A stretch of 64,000 bases of DNA from Nitrosovibrio tenuis (GTDB lineage: Bacteria > Pseudomonadota > Gammaproteobacteria > Burkholderiales > Nitrosomonadaceae), in contig NZ_FOBH01000006.1 in NCBI RefSeq assembly GCF_900109785.1, positions 62,001 through 126,000 of the forward strand, written 5' to 3'. This document shows, in pieces, positions 1-7,995 of the stretch (its first letter is position 1; each line of letters starts with the position of its first letter). The translations under genes and the position numbers were made by a program. The notes beneath the pieces were generated by a model. That model saw nothing but the letters and a program-made list of their open reading frames with translations. It ran no database searches and had not been told where the DNA came from.

Positions 1-28
1 ATACTAATTGACCGTGCGGCTTGATCCT
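1..28 (+). rRNA. rrl: 23S rRNA, 3' end (partial)
   Basis: The first bases match the conserved 3' end of bacterial 23S rRNA (TACTAATTGACCGTGCGGCT followed by TGATCC). This is the closing strand of the gene's terminal helix. The rest of the gene lies before the window. The 5S gene follows about 160 bases later, as expected in an rrn operon. The exact last base is approximate. Confidence 0.8.
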
Positions 29-191
29 ATAACCTTAAGCAAAACAGGTAGTAATATAGGTATTGCCAGATACAACTGATCCATTACTCATATAATTCTT
101 GATTATTTATTACTTACTTCTTCCAAGCCGGACGTGCGATAGGTCGTGACTTATTGTCACGATCTGTATTGCTCGTTACGGTAAAAGCTAC
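29..191 (+). other. 23S-5S intergenic spacer of the rrn operon
   Basis: This is an AT-rich spacer between the 23S end and the 5S gene. It carries a short inverted repeat, GTCGTGAC / GTCACGAT-like, around 142-162 that could act in rRNA processing. No tRNA is visible in it. Confidence 0.5.
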
Positions 192-306
192 GCTTGGCGG
201 CCATAGCGCTTTGGACCCACCCCTTCCCATCCCGAACAGGGTCGTGAAACGGAGTCGCGCCGATGATAGTGTGCATTCGCATGCGAAAGTAGGTCACTGC
301 CAGGCA
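192..306 (+). rRNA. rrf: 5S ribosomal RNA
   Basis: The sequence begins with CTTGGCGGCCATAGCGC and ends with CACTGCCAGGC, which pair as the terminal helix of 5S rRNA. Inside it are the conserved CCCATCCCGAAC, GTGAAACG, CGCCGATGATAGTGT and GCGAAAGTAGG elements. The length of about 115 bases fits the family. It closes an rRNA operon and is followed directly by a rho-independent terminator. Confidence 0.95.
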
Positions 307-320
307 CCTTACAATAAAAA

Positions 321-351
321 AAGCCCCGACTCTCACGAGCGGGGCTTTTTT
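321..351 (+). terminator. Rho-independent terminator of the rrn operon
   Basis: AAGCCCCG, a loop of about a dozen bases (ACTCTCACGA), then CGGGGCTT running into a T tract. It is preceded by an A tract, so it could work in both directions. It sits 15 bases after the 5S gene. Confidence 0.93.
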
Positions 352-481
352 GTTGCTGCGCCCGGCAAGCATTCTGGGTATGGTACAGATGATGCATTTG
401 CTTCCTCTCCACCAACCTGGGTGACCGAAGCGATGCCGCGGGCCTTGTCGGGATTCGGAACCATGTGGTGAGTAAATCAAC

Positions 482-919
482 ATGAAATCAGTGCGATTTT
501 TATCCTTCCGTTTTTTATCCCTCGTTGTGCTGGCGTTGGCCGTCTGCTGCGCAGCGGGGCGGCTGGGCGCGCAGCCCGGCAATAAACCCTATCGCGCAGT
601 AATGGACATTGATGGCGTGCAACACGTGAACATCGTGGCGGGTGATTATTTTTTCAGGCCCAGCCACATCATCGTCAAAGTCAACAAGCCCGTAATGTTT
701 GTGGTTCGCGTGGAGCGTGGGATCATCCCTCACGGACTTGTGCTCAAAGCGCCCGAAGCGAGTATCTCGATCGATGGGGATCTGAGCCAGGAGTCCCAAA
801 CATTCGCTTTTACCCCCAGCATGCCCGGCAAGTATGCTTTCTACTGCCCCAAGAAGCTGCTCTTTTTCAAAAGCCACAGGGAACACGGGATGGAAGGCAT
901 TCTGGAAGTTGTTGAGTAG
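482..919 (+). CDS. Secreted cupredoxin-like copper protein
   Basis: A 145-residue protein with a signal peptide (hydrophobic stretch about residues 10-30, cleavage near GRLGA-QPG), so it acts outside the cytoplasm. The mature part has the cupredoxin layout. A beta-sandwich core (DYFFRPSHIIVKVNKPVMF) is followed by an early His in IIPHGL. The C-terminal loop, YCPKKL...HREHGMEG, provides Cys, His and Met ligands as in type 1 or CuA-like sites. The long C-to-H spacing and the second His pair are closer to cytochrome-oxidase-subunit-II-like cupredoxins than to plastocyanin. It probably carries electrons or holds copper in the periplasm. It follows the rrn operon and is a separate unit. The partner is unknown. 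Confidence 0.75.
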   Translation: MKSVRFLSFRFLSLVVLALAVCCAAGRLGAQPGNKPYRAVMDIDGVQHVNIVAGDYFFRPSHIIVKVNKPVMFVVRVERGIIPHGLVLKAPEASISIDGDLSQESQTFAFTPSMPGKYAFYCPKKLLFFKSHREHGMEGILEVVE

Positions 920-1060
920 CGGGCATGGATTGCGCGTTGTTGTTTTTCTTGTTTTCAGTCCGATCGCTTCGTTGTTCTAGGGTAAGCGGCATGAACAGCA
1001 ATATTGGGCGATAGAGCCTCGCTGCCCTCTGGCCGCCGATAACTTCAAACTGGCAAACCT

Positions 1061-2134
1061 CTAATGTATCTGAGCGGGGAAAAGATCGAATCGTGCAGGT
1101 CTAATAAAAACCTGCTCGCCCCGCGCCAATTTCAGTTCACGGAAGCGCTCCTTGCTGATTTCAACCTGAATCAATTCCTTATCCTCGCTGTCGTCGCGTG
1201 TCAGTTCAAGGCGAACTACCGGGCCGACCGAGAGAATGTGAAATACATGTGCCGCAATCGCTCCATCGCCGTTAACTACCCGGTCCACATGGATATCATG
1301 AGGGCGCACGTAGGCCACGGCTGAAAGTTCCTCGGCTTGGGTATGTTCAGGCGCATCGACTTCAATTCCCCCTATCCAGGCGCGCCCGCGGTGGAGTCGG
1401 CCATGGAACAAATTCACCTTGCCAAGGAATTCGTAAACGAAGGGGCTCGCCGGGCGCTCGTATACTTCGTCCGGTGTGCCGATCTGCTCAATGCGGCCTT
1501 CATTCATGACTACCACGCGGTCCGCAACCTCCAGAGCCTCTTCCTGATCATGAGTTACGAACACGCTGGTGATATGCATCTCGTCGTGAAGTCTCCGCAG
1601 CCATGAGCGGAGCTCCTTCCGTACCTTGGCATCGAGCGCTCCAAAGGGTTCATCCAACAGTAAAACTTTTGGTTCCACCGCCAGTGCCCGTGCCAGGGCG
1701 ATCCTCTGGCGCTGTCCTCCCGAGAGTTGGTGCGGATAGCGGTCGGCCAGCCAGTCCAATTGTACGAGTTTCAGCAATTCATGAACGCGGCTGCGAATCT
1801 CCGCCTCAGTCGGGCGGAATTTCCTCGGGCGTACACGCAAACCAAACGCCACGTTTTCAAAGATAGTCATATTCCTGAACAGTGCGTAATGCTGGAAGAC
1901 AAATCCCACTTGGCGCTCGCGCACATGCTGGTCCGTTGCGTCTTCACCTTGAAACAGCACCTGCCCGGTATCCGCGGCCTCCAGCCCGGCAATCACTCGC
2001 AGCAGCGTGGTTTTTCCGGATCCTGAAGGGCCGAGCAGCGCGAGCAGTTCACCCGATCTTACTTCCAGGCTGACGTCGCGCAGCGCGGAAAAAGTCCCGA
2101 ATTGCTTGGAGAGATTACGTACCTGTATACTCAT
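1061..2134 (-). CDS. cysA: Sulfate/thiosulfate import ATP-binding protein CysA
   Basis: ATPase subunit of the periplasmic sulfate/thiosulfate ABC importer; 357 residues. Walker A GPSGSGKT lies at about 35-42, the signature LSGGQRQR at about 137-144, Walker [13 protein letters not shown] next, and the switch His in [11 protein letters not shown]. The C-terminal third is the TOBE-like regulatory domain typical of CysA. The start ATG overlaps the end of cysW by 20 bases, with AAGGA upstream inside cysW, so the two are translationally coupled. It is the last gene of the sulfate locus. Name is secure from family features plus neighbours cysW, cysT and the binding protein. Confidence 0.95.
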   Translation of the reverse strand: MSIQVRNLSKQFGTFSALRDVSLEVRSGELLALLGPSGSGKTTLLRVIAGLEAADTGQVLFQGEDATDQHVRERQVGFVFQHYALFRNMTIFENVAFGLRVRPRKFRPTEAEIRSRVHELLKLVQLDWLADRYPHQLSGGQRQRIALARALAVEPKVLLLDEPFGALDAKVRKELRSWLRRLHDEMHITSVFVTHDQEEALEVADRVVVMNEGRIEQIGTPDEVYERPASPFVYEFLGKVNLFHGRLHRGRAWIGGIEVDAPEHTQAEELSAVAYVRPHDIHVDRVVNGDGAIAAHVFHILSVGPVVRLELTRDDSEDKELIQVEISKERFRELKLARGEQVFIRPARFDLFPAQIH

Positions 2135-3014
2135 CGGTATATTCCTTGTTTCCTTTATTTTTCGATTCGACTACCGTTTTCAGCGCCAGTGTTACCAGCG
2201 CCAGCAGCGCCAGCAGCGACGCCACGGCAAACGCAGCCGCGAAATTGTATTCGTTATACAGAATCTCGACGTGAAGCGGCAAGGTGTTGGTACTGCCGCG
2301 TATGTGGCCGGATACGACAGATACAGCGCCGAACTCACCCATCGCGCGTGCGTTGCAAAGAATAACGCCGTAGAGCAACCCCCACCTGACGTTCGGCAGC
2401 GTCACATGAAAAAACGTCTGCCAGCCATTTGCGCCCAGCACCACAGCAGCTTCTTCCTCCTCGGTACCCTGCGCCTGCATCAACGGTATCAATTCGCGTG
2501 CGATAAAGGGAACCGTTACAAATATGGTGGCGAGCACGATGCCGGGCACGGCGAAAATTATCTTGATGTCCTGTTCCGCCAGCCACGGCCCGAGCCAGCC
2601 TTGCAGGCCGAAAATCAGCACGTAAATCAACCCCGACACAACCGGCGAGACTGAAAATGGCAGATCGATGAGCGTGATGAGCAGGTTCTTGCCGCGAAAT
2701 TCGAATTTGGCAATAGCCCATGCAGCCGCTATGCCGAAAATCAGATTGAGCGGCACTGCGATCGCGGCAGCAGTGAGGGTAAGCTGGATCGCCGATACCG
2801 CATCCGGATCGGTAATCGCAGCGACATACACGTCTATACCCTTTTTAAGCGCTTCATAAAATACCGAGATCAGAGGAACGAAAAGAAACAGCGTGAGAAA
2901 GGACAAAGCCAGGCCTATCAAGGCCCAGCGCACCCAGACAGGCTCCTGCGTTGACCGCCCGTGGGTATTTGAAGGGCGCGCGCTTGAAGGTGCAGGAAGA
3001 ACGACGGTATTCAT
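2115..3014 (-). CDS. cysW: Sulfate ABC transporter permease CysW
   Basis: Inner-membrane permease subunit of the sulfate importer; 299 residues with about six hydrophobic helices. The EAA-loop region (AATLG-like, here [21 protein letters not shown]) that docks on CysA is present. The N-terminal 30 residues are a polar, poorly conserved extension. The Arg-Ala-Met-Gly-Glu-Phe-Gly segment in the middle is characteristic of CysT/CysW. The gene lies 10 bases after cysT and runs into cysA. Assignment as CysW rather than CysT rests on order (T-W-A) and on similarity to the W type. Confidence 0.92.
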   Translation of the reverse strand: MNTVVLPAPSSARPSNTHGRSTQEPVWVRWALIGLALSFLTLFLFVPLISVFYEALKKGIDVYVAAITDPDAVSAIQLTLTAAAIAVPLNLIFGIAAAWAIAKFEFRGKNLLITLIDLPFSVSPVVSGLIYVLIFGLQGWLGPWLAEQDIKIIFAVPGIVLATIFVTVPFIARELIPLMQAQGTEEEEAAVVLGANGWQTFFHVTLPNVRWGLLYGVILCNARAMGEFGAVSVVSGHIRGSTNTLPLHVEILYNEYNFAAAFAVASLLALLALVTLALKTVVESKNKGNKEYTDEYTGT

Positions 3015-3024
3015 CGGATCTTTC

Positions 3025-3858
3025 TCATGCTGAGGCCCTGCGGCGGCGGCTCCACCACTGCAGCAGATTGATGATCAACAGCATCACGAACGAAATGATC
3101 AGCATCACCACCGCCAGCGCAGTGGCGCCTGTGTAGTCATATTGTTCAAGTTTGGTAATAATCAGAAGCGGCGTGATTTCAGAGATCATGGGCATATTGC
3201 CGGCAATAAAAATAACCGATCCGTATTCGCCGATCGCGCGTGCAAAAGCAAGCGCGAAGCCGGTAATCAGCGCTGGAAAAAGCGTGGGAAAAATAATCCG
3301 CGAGAATGTTTGCAGCCGGTTTGCGCCCAGCGTGGCCGCCGCCTCCTCCAGTTCCGCCTCGATGTCCTCGAGCACCGGCTGAACCGTCCGCACCACGAAA
3401 GGCAACCCGATAAAGGTCAACGCCACAAAAACACCGAGCGGCGTAAAAGCGATCTTTATGCCGAGCGGTTCAAAAAACTGGCCGATCCATCCATTCCCGG
3501 CATAGAGCGCAGTCAGCGCAATACCAGCCACCGCGGTGGGCAGCGCAAACGGAAGATCGACCAGAGCATCCACCAGTTTTTTTCCTGGAAAACGATAACG
3601 TACCAAAACCCATGCCACGAGAAGCCCGAATACGGCATTGACGAGCGCGGCCGCAAAGGACGCGCCAAATGTCAGGCGATAGGACGCGAGCACTCTGGGC
3701 GTAGTGACCACATCCCAGAATTCGGCCCAGGTGAGGGATGCCGTCCGGATAAACGCAGCCGAAAGAGGGATCAGTACAATCAGGCTCAGATACAGCAGCG
3801 TGAACCCAAGCGCAAGATTGAATCCCGGAAGCACACTGTGCTGTTTAAATGTATGCAT
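3025..3858 (-). CDS. cysT: Sulfate ABC transporter permease CysT (CysU)
   Basis: First permease subunit of the sulfate importer; 277 residues and six predicted membrane helices. The cytoplasmic EAA loop ([21 protein letters not shown]) that contacts the ATPase and the [16 protein letters not shown] signature of CysT are present. An AGGGG element sits upstream of the ATG. The gene lies 17 bases downstream of the EAL-like gene and 10 bases upstream of cysW, so all are very likely one transcript. Confidence 0.93.
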   Translation of the reverse strand: MHTFKQHSVLPGFNLALGFTLLYLSLIVLIPLSAAFIRTASLTWAEFWDVVTTPRVLASYRLTFGASFAAALVNAVFGLLVAWVLVRYRFPGKKLVDALVDLPFALPTAVAGIALTALYAGNGWIGQFFEPLGIKIAFTPLGVFVALTFIGLPFVVRTVQPVLEDIEAELEEAAATLGANRLQTFSRIIFPTLFPALITGFALAFARAIGEYGSVIFIAGNMPMISEITPLLIITKLEQYDYTGATALAVVMLIISFVMLLIINLLQWWSRRRRASA

Positions 3859-3875
3859 TAGAAATTACCCCTGAA

Positions 3876-4730
3876 TCAAGGCTTTACCGATGATTTCCAG
3901 CCAGCGCCGGATATTGTTCTGTTATCGACCACTGGCACAACCGACTCAATCGCGCGGACCGGCATACCGAGAGCGCGCCCCTGCAGAAAATTCGCTCTCG
4001 CCTGGATGGCGGCGGTCATCTGCTGTGTTGTTTCGATCTCATGCACCAGAACCGACGCGCCAAAGTGATGCACTGCGTCCACCAGAGAGCCCGTTCCGTA
4101 ACGGCGCAGGAGAATGGAAGCCTCCAGCCTGACAATATCGGGATACAGAGGATAAAGGCTGGCAAGTTCCGCCATCCAATCCTCGCTCGCACCGCTGTGA
4201 TTGACTGCTATTCGATAACCACGCGACCGATAATTGCTGATCACGTGCTTGAGCAACCGTGAGTCCCGATTCACCTCGGTGGGGATTTCGATGACCACTC
4301 GCGAAGTCTCTGCTCCAATGATATTGAGTATTCTCTCGAACGCACGGCCATGATCATCCTTGACGCTTTCCAACAGACGCGGCTGAACCGTTACAAAAAG
4401 ATCGCCATGTGAAGCGTTGGCGAAATAATTGAGAGCATGAATCACACGGCAGAGGCGATCGAAACGCACCAGCAGCGCATCTCCCTCAGTCAAGGCAAAG
4501 ACCTTCCAGGGGGACAGGACGCTTGTACCATCCGTTGCGGAGCGAATATAAGCGGCGTGTCCAGTTACCGTACGTCCACTCGTGTCGAAGACCGGCTGGA
4601 AGACGCTCGATAGCCAGCAATTGAAAAAATGCCCGACTATCCAGCCATCCTCAGAACGTTGAACCGGATAGTCCGTGGCCTCCTGAATGCGTGCCAATTC
4701 ATCCTTTGTCTCATTCACGGAAACGTTCAT
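3876..4730 (-). CDS. Degenerate EAL-domain protein in the sulfate operon
   Basis: A soluble 284-residue protein whose fold signature is an EAL (c-di-GMP phosphodiesterase) domain. It has the SSVFQPVFDTSGRTVTGHAAYIR opening, VVIEIPTEVN in place of the metal-binding E-x-T-E strand, YPDIVRLEA in place of the KID strand, and LQGRALGMP in place of FQGYLFGRP. The catalytic EAL triad itself is replaced (HAAYIR at about 58-63), and the DDFGTG loop is lost (VNHSGASED). The start at 4730 follows a strong AAAGGAGTGGAAAA. It probably does not hydrolyse c-di-GMP and is more likely a binding or protein-interaction module. It lies between the sulfate-binding protein and the permeases. Role in sulfate uptake is inferred only from position. 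Confidence 0.75.
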   Translation of the reverse strand: MNVSVNETKDELARIQEATDYPVQRSEDGWIVGHFFNCWLSSVFQPVFDTSGRTVTGHAAYIRSATDGTSVLSPWKVFALTEGDALLVRFDRLCRVIHALNYFANASHGDLFVTVQPRLLESVKDDHGRAFERILNIIGAETSRVVIEIPTEVNRDSRLLKHVISNYRSRGYRIAVNHSGASEDWMAELASLYPLYPDIVRLEASILLRRYGTGSLVDAVHHFGASVLVHEIETTQQMTAAIQARANFLQGRALGMPVRAIESVVPVVDNRTISGAGWKSSVKP

Positions 4731-4792
4731 TTTTCCACTCCTTTCAAAATCATTACAGGCTGTCTGCATCGCGGATAGCGAGGTCTGCGTAA

Positions 4793-5794
4793 TTATTTCT
4801 GGTAAATCTGATCGAAGGTCCCACCATCGGCAAAGTGGACCTTATAGGCATTCTTCCATCCGCCAAACGCGTCATCGATCTTGAACAGTTTGATGGGGGG
4901 AAACTGATGGGCATATTTCGCAGCAATCTTGGCATTGGTGGGACGGTAGAAGTTCTTTGCTGCGATCTCCTGGCCTTCATCCGAATAAAGATACTGCAGG
5001 TACGCTTCAGCAACTGCTCGCGTCCGTTTCTTGTCCACTACCTTATCCACTACCGCAACCGGCGGCTCTGCGAGAATGCTCAGTGACGGCACCACAATCT
5101 CGAACTTGCCGGGACCCAGTTCCTTGATCGCCAGAAAAGCTTCGTTTTCCCACGAGATGAAGACGTCTCCGACGCCGCGCTCCACGAAAGTGGTGGTCGA
5201 GGCACGCGCACCGGAGTCGAGCACCGGAACATTCTTATAGATGTCGGCAACGAATTCTTTTGCTCTGGCTTCGCCGAAATGCCGTTTTCCAAACTCCCAA
5301 GCCGCCAGATAATTCCATTGCGCGCCGCCAGAGGTTTTCGGGTTGGGAGTAATCACGGATACGCCTGGGCGCGCAAGATCGTTCCAGTCCTTGATACCCT
5401 TTGGATTTCCCTTGCGTACCAGAAAGATGATGGTTGAGGTATAAGGCGTGCTGTTAAGCGGTAAGCGCGTCTGCCAATCGGCCGGCAGCAACTGGGCCTT
5501 CTCCGCAATCGCGTTGATATCATTGGCTAACGCGAGCGTGACCACATCAGCCTCAAGACCGTCGATCACCGAGCGCGCCTGTTTGCCGGAACCCCCATGG
5601 GATTGTTTTATGGTCACCCTCTCCTTGGCCTTTTGCTCCCAGTATTTAGCGAACGCGCCATTAAACTCCTGATAAAGTTCCCGCGTTGGATCGTAGGAAA
5701 CATTCAGTATCGTTTTATCGGCCCATACATTGGCCGCGATGATAAGGCCGGTTGCCAGTAGGCTGGACGCCAGCCGAGCTTTGAATTTCATCAT
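4793..5794 (-). CDS. sbp: Periplasmic sulfate-binding protein
   Basis: Solute-binding subunit of the sulfate importer; 333 residues. A signal peptide ends near ANVWA-DKT. The mature protein has the family hallmarks [12 protein letters not shown] near its start, [42 protein letters not shown] and [12 protein letters not shown]. The ATG follows AAAGGAACA. It is 43 bases downstream of the first porin and 62 bases upstream of the EAL-like gene. It could bind sulfate or thiosulfate (Sbp or CysP); the sequence alone does not decide this. Confidence 0.93.
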   Translation of the reverse strand: MMKFKARLASSLLATGLIIAANVWADKTILNVSYDPTRELYQEFNGAFAKYWEQKAKERVTIKQSHGGSGKQARSVIDGLEADVVTLALANDINAIAEKAQLLPADWQTRLPLNSTPYTSTIIFLVRKGNPKGIKDWNDLARPGVSVITPNPKTSGGAQWNYLAAWEFGKRHFGEARAKEFVADIYKNVPVLDSGARASTTTFVERGVGDVFISWENEAFLAIKELGPGKFEIVVPSLSILAEPPVAVVDKVVDKKRTRAVAEAYLQYLYSDEGQEIAAKNFYRPTNAKIAAKYAHQFPPIKLFKIDDAFGGWKNAYKVHFADGGTFDQIYQK

Positions 5795-5837
5795 TGTTCC
5801 TTTTTGAGTTAGCTATGAGAAAAGTTCAGATATTCCA

Positions 5838-7538
5838 TCAAAACGCACTGAGTACAACCTCGACATAGAAAAAATCCGAGCTGCCGGGACTTCTGCCAAG
5901 CGCTGCGATTTGCCGGTTGCGCGTGAACTCGCCACTGGTGAAGTGCGAATAACCCACGGTAGTGTCGATGTTCGGGGTGAGCTTGTAGCGTGCGCGGATA
6001 TCGAAGTTGTGACCGATGAAGTCGCCGCTTCTTCCGGAGGGATCGCGATTGAAACCAGGGTTTTGGATGGCGCTGTTGTTGCCATCCATGAGGTTATTGA
6101 AGCGGTCCGTACGACTTGCAAGCCAGTACCAGCTGTAGCCCCCGTCTATGCGCAGATCTTTCGCAGGCTGAAATTCAAGCTTGATTTTTGGAGCCTTGAT
6201 ATTCTCGAACACGATGTAATCATCCGCGGACCACGGCCGCGCGAAACCAAAGAAGCGCTCGAAACGGTTGTCCACGTTGTCATTAGGATGACGGTCGCCG
6301 GTGGCATAGCCATAAAAAGCGCTGAGACGCGGTTTCCAGCTGTGCTGGAAGGTATACCCCGCCTCAAGAGTATAGCCATGGGCCTCATGGCGCTGTCCGC
6401 TGTTTCGGCCAAACTGGTAAATCAGATTAAAGTCGTAATCCAGGTTGGTATTGGGGATCTTTCCGTAACCGCGCAAGGCCGGTGCCTGAATCTCACGGTC
6501 GATTTGCCCATTTCCAGGTTGTCCCTTGCTGCCGTCCTGCACGAGCCCCATGTAATAAGGCTGGAGCGTGATGATGTCCGACCACTCGCGCCAATGGCCG
6601 ATCACACCATAAAACCACAGGTTCTCGATGCGCTGATCAAATTCGGTCGGCAAGCGTTTGACCGGTTGATAAGCCCATGTATCGATCTCCCAGTTATTGA
6701 CTTCCTGTCCCAGATTGATGCGGAAGCCTTCAAAGGTATTCGTGGTGTTGCGCCATTCGTTTCGACCGATCAGGCGCCGATCCAGGGCTTCATAAGCCAT
6801 GCGGCCTGCCCGAAACCTGATCGGGCGTTGCTGCTTCCGATCATCCTCACCTAGCGCTCCTTTAAAGTACAATTCGCCGTATGCCTGGATCAGTTCGAAT
6901 TCATTGAAGTCACGGTCATCGTGCGGAAAATGCCCGTTGTAGCGCCGCGAGTCCTGAAATTCGATAGCCCCGCGCAGCGGATCAAGGATTTGCTTAACCC
7001 CTAAATAGGCGCGGGTCCGCAGCAGGAATGGCTCGTCCAGTCGGAGGTCAGTACGGCGTATATCATTACTGCGAAATTCGTAACGCGTCCGGTGATCCAG
7101 GCCGACATCCAGCCAGGTGATATCCTTGAATGCTTCGATACCCGTCTTGCTCAGGTTGCGTACATATCTCGGCGGATCGGATTCCGGCTGGGTAGAGTAG
7201 CTGCTGGCAGGCCTGAAATAGCTTGTCGATTTCTTGCCGGCGTCCGGTTTGGGCGAAGCTGACGCGGCTGGCTTATCCGATGACGCAGGTGTACCCGAGG
7301 GCGGAATCGCCCATTTGTAATTTTCATCCGACGGCCTGATCGCCCACTTAAGATTCTCGGGGGGTGATTTGATTGACCATTTATCTGAATCGGATACTTC
7401 GGCCTGGGCCATTGTCTGCACGCCTTGTTGAGTTGCCGGGAAATTCCCGGATTGCTTGTTACTCTCGTCCGCCTGAAGCGGGTTGATAGGTGATGCACCG
7501 ATTGCGAAGGCAAGTCCGACTCGCCAAAAAACTTTCAT
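5838..7538 (-). CDS. Outer-membrane porin, alginate-export family (copy 1)
   Basis: A 566-residue secreted beta-barrel protein. A signal peptide (residues 1-23, ending LQA) is followed by a linker of about 100 residues rich in Ser, Pro and Lys. The linker has three short KW motifs (DKWSI, NLKWAI, NYKWAI at about 52-78). From about 125 the barrel matches the alginate-export (AlgE-like) family: WLDVGLDHRTRYE, LLRTRAYLGVKQI, AIEFQDSR, RAGRMAYEALDRRLIGRNEW and NTFEGFR. It ends in a C-terminal Phe (VEVVLSAF), typical of outer-membrane proteins. The start at 7538 follows GAGAGAGG. It is paralogous to the next gene. Position just upstream of the sulfate-binding gene suggests an outer-membrane route for sulfate or another sulfur compound; alginate export itself is unlikely. 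Confidence 0.85.
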   Translation of the reverse strand: MKVFWRVGLAFAIGASPINPLQADESNKQSGNFPATQQGVQTMAQAEVSDSDKWSIKSPPENLKWAIRPSDENYKWAIPPSGTPASSDKPAASASPKPDAGKKSTSYFRPASSYSTQPESDPPRYVRNLSKTGIEAFKDITWLDVGLDHRTRYEFRSNDIRRTDLRLDEPFLLRTRAYLGVKQILDPLRGAIEFQDSRRYNGHFPHDDRDFNEFELIQAYGELYFKGALGEDDRKQQRPIRFRAGRMAYEALDRRLIGRNEWRNTTNTFEGFRINLGQEVNNWEIDTWAYQPVKRLPTEFDQRIENLWFYGVIGHWREWSDIITLQPYYMGLVQDGSKGQPGNGQIDREIQAPALRGYGKIPNTNLDYDFNLIYQFGRNSGQRHEAHGYTLEAGYTFQHSWKPRLSAFYGYATGDRHPNDNVDNRFERFFGFARPWSADDYIVFENIKAPKIKLEFQPAKDLRIDGGYSWYWLASRTDRFNNLMDGNNSAIQNPGFNRDPSGRSGDFIGHNFDIRARYKLTPNIDTTVGYSHFTSGEFTRNRQIAALGRSPGSSDFFYVEVVLSAF

Positions 7539-7679
7539 TCCTCTCTCCTGAACCGCTCCTCCGTTGTTTCGGTCGGGTGCGAACATGGGTTATTTTTATG
7601 TCACCTCCAACTGTTTGGTCGGTGTAATTTCTAGATTGTTGGGCCAATGTTTCCGCTTCAGGATTTAGGAGGCAGTGTT

Positions 7680-7870
7680 TTATGGAATGCTTCGGTAGCC
7701 TCGCTGATACCGTCCCACGCTAATTTTTTCGGCACGCTATCGGCACTTACGAGCCAACAAACAAACTTTCTCGCGGTCTTGTCTGACTACTGCTCTGGGA
7801 TACGAGAAGGCGACGCCTGGCGGTCAGTAGTCAGTACCTTCAGTCACCGCAAAGAAGTATTGATGGGGTA
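7680..7870 (-). pseudogene. Decayed copy of the YezD-like gene
   Basis: On the minus strand this stretch aligns with the intact yezD-like gene at 9810-10046. CGCCAGG and GTCAGACA are shared with exactly the same 28-base spacing. The 3' end still reads as E-K-I-(S)-V-(G)-R before a stop. Between the two parts about 40 bases have been lost. One base is missing just before the GAAAAAATT segment, which breaks the frame and leaves an in-frame TAG. It lies in the same position relative to porin copy 1 as the intact gene does to porin copy 2, so it is a relic of a tandem duplication. Confidence 0.65.
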
Positions 7871-7955
7871 GAAGTTACCAGTCTCCCCTTATATGAGGAA
7901 CTAATAAGATTTGATTTTATTATCTCTTTTTTTCATATAGAGGGTTTATATAGCC
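7871..7955 (-). promoter_or_regulatory. Duplicated promoter/leader block, copy A
   Basis: This AT-rich block upstream of porin copy 1 matches the block at 10081-10165. The shared elements on the plus strand are TTACCAGT, ACTAATAA, ATTTGATTT/ATTTCATTT, TTATCT and a T tract followed by CATAT. Read on the minus strand it gives TTATTAGTT followed by a CATATAAGG -10-like element. Conservation beyond the coding parts suggests a retained promoter and activator site for sulfur-limited expression. CysB is the obvious candidate, but this is inference. Confidence 0.5.
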
Positions 7956-7995
7956 CGATTGCTTCCGAAAAAACCAAGTGACGTTTCAAGATCAT

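Noticed and set aside
154-582. Open frames over the 5S rRNA gene and its terminator on both strands
   Set aside because: They lie across an rRNA gene and a terminator, with no coding signal.
7647-7871. A 74-residue open frame on the plus strand
   Set aside because: It overlaps the decayed yezD copy read on the opposite strand and has no family match or convincing start signal.
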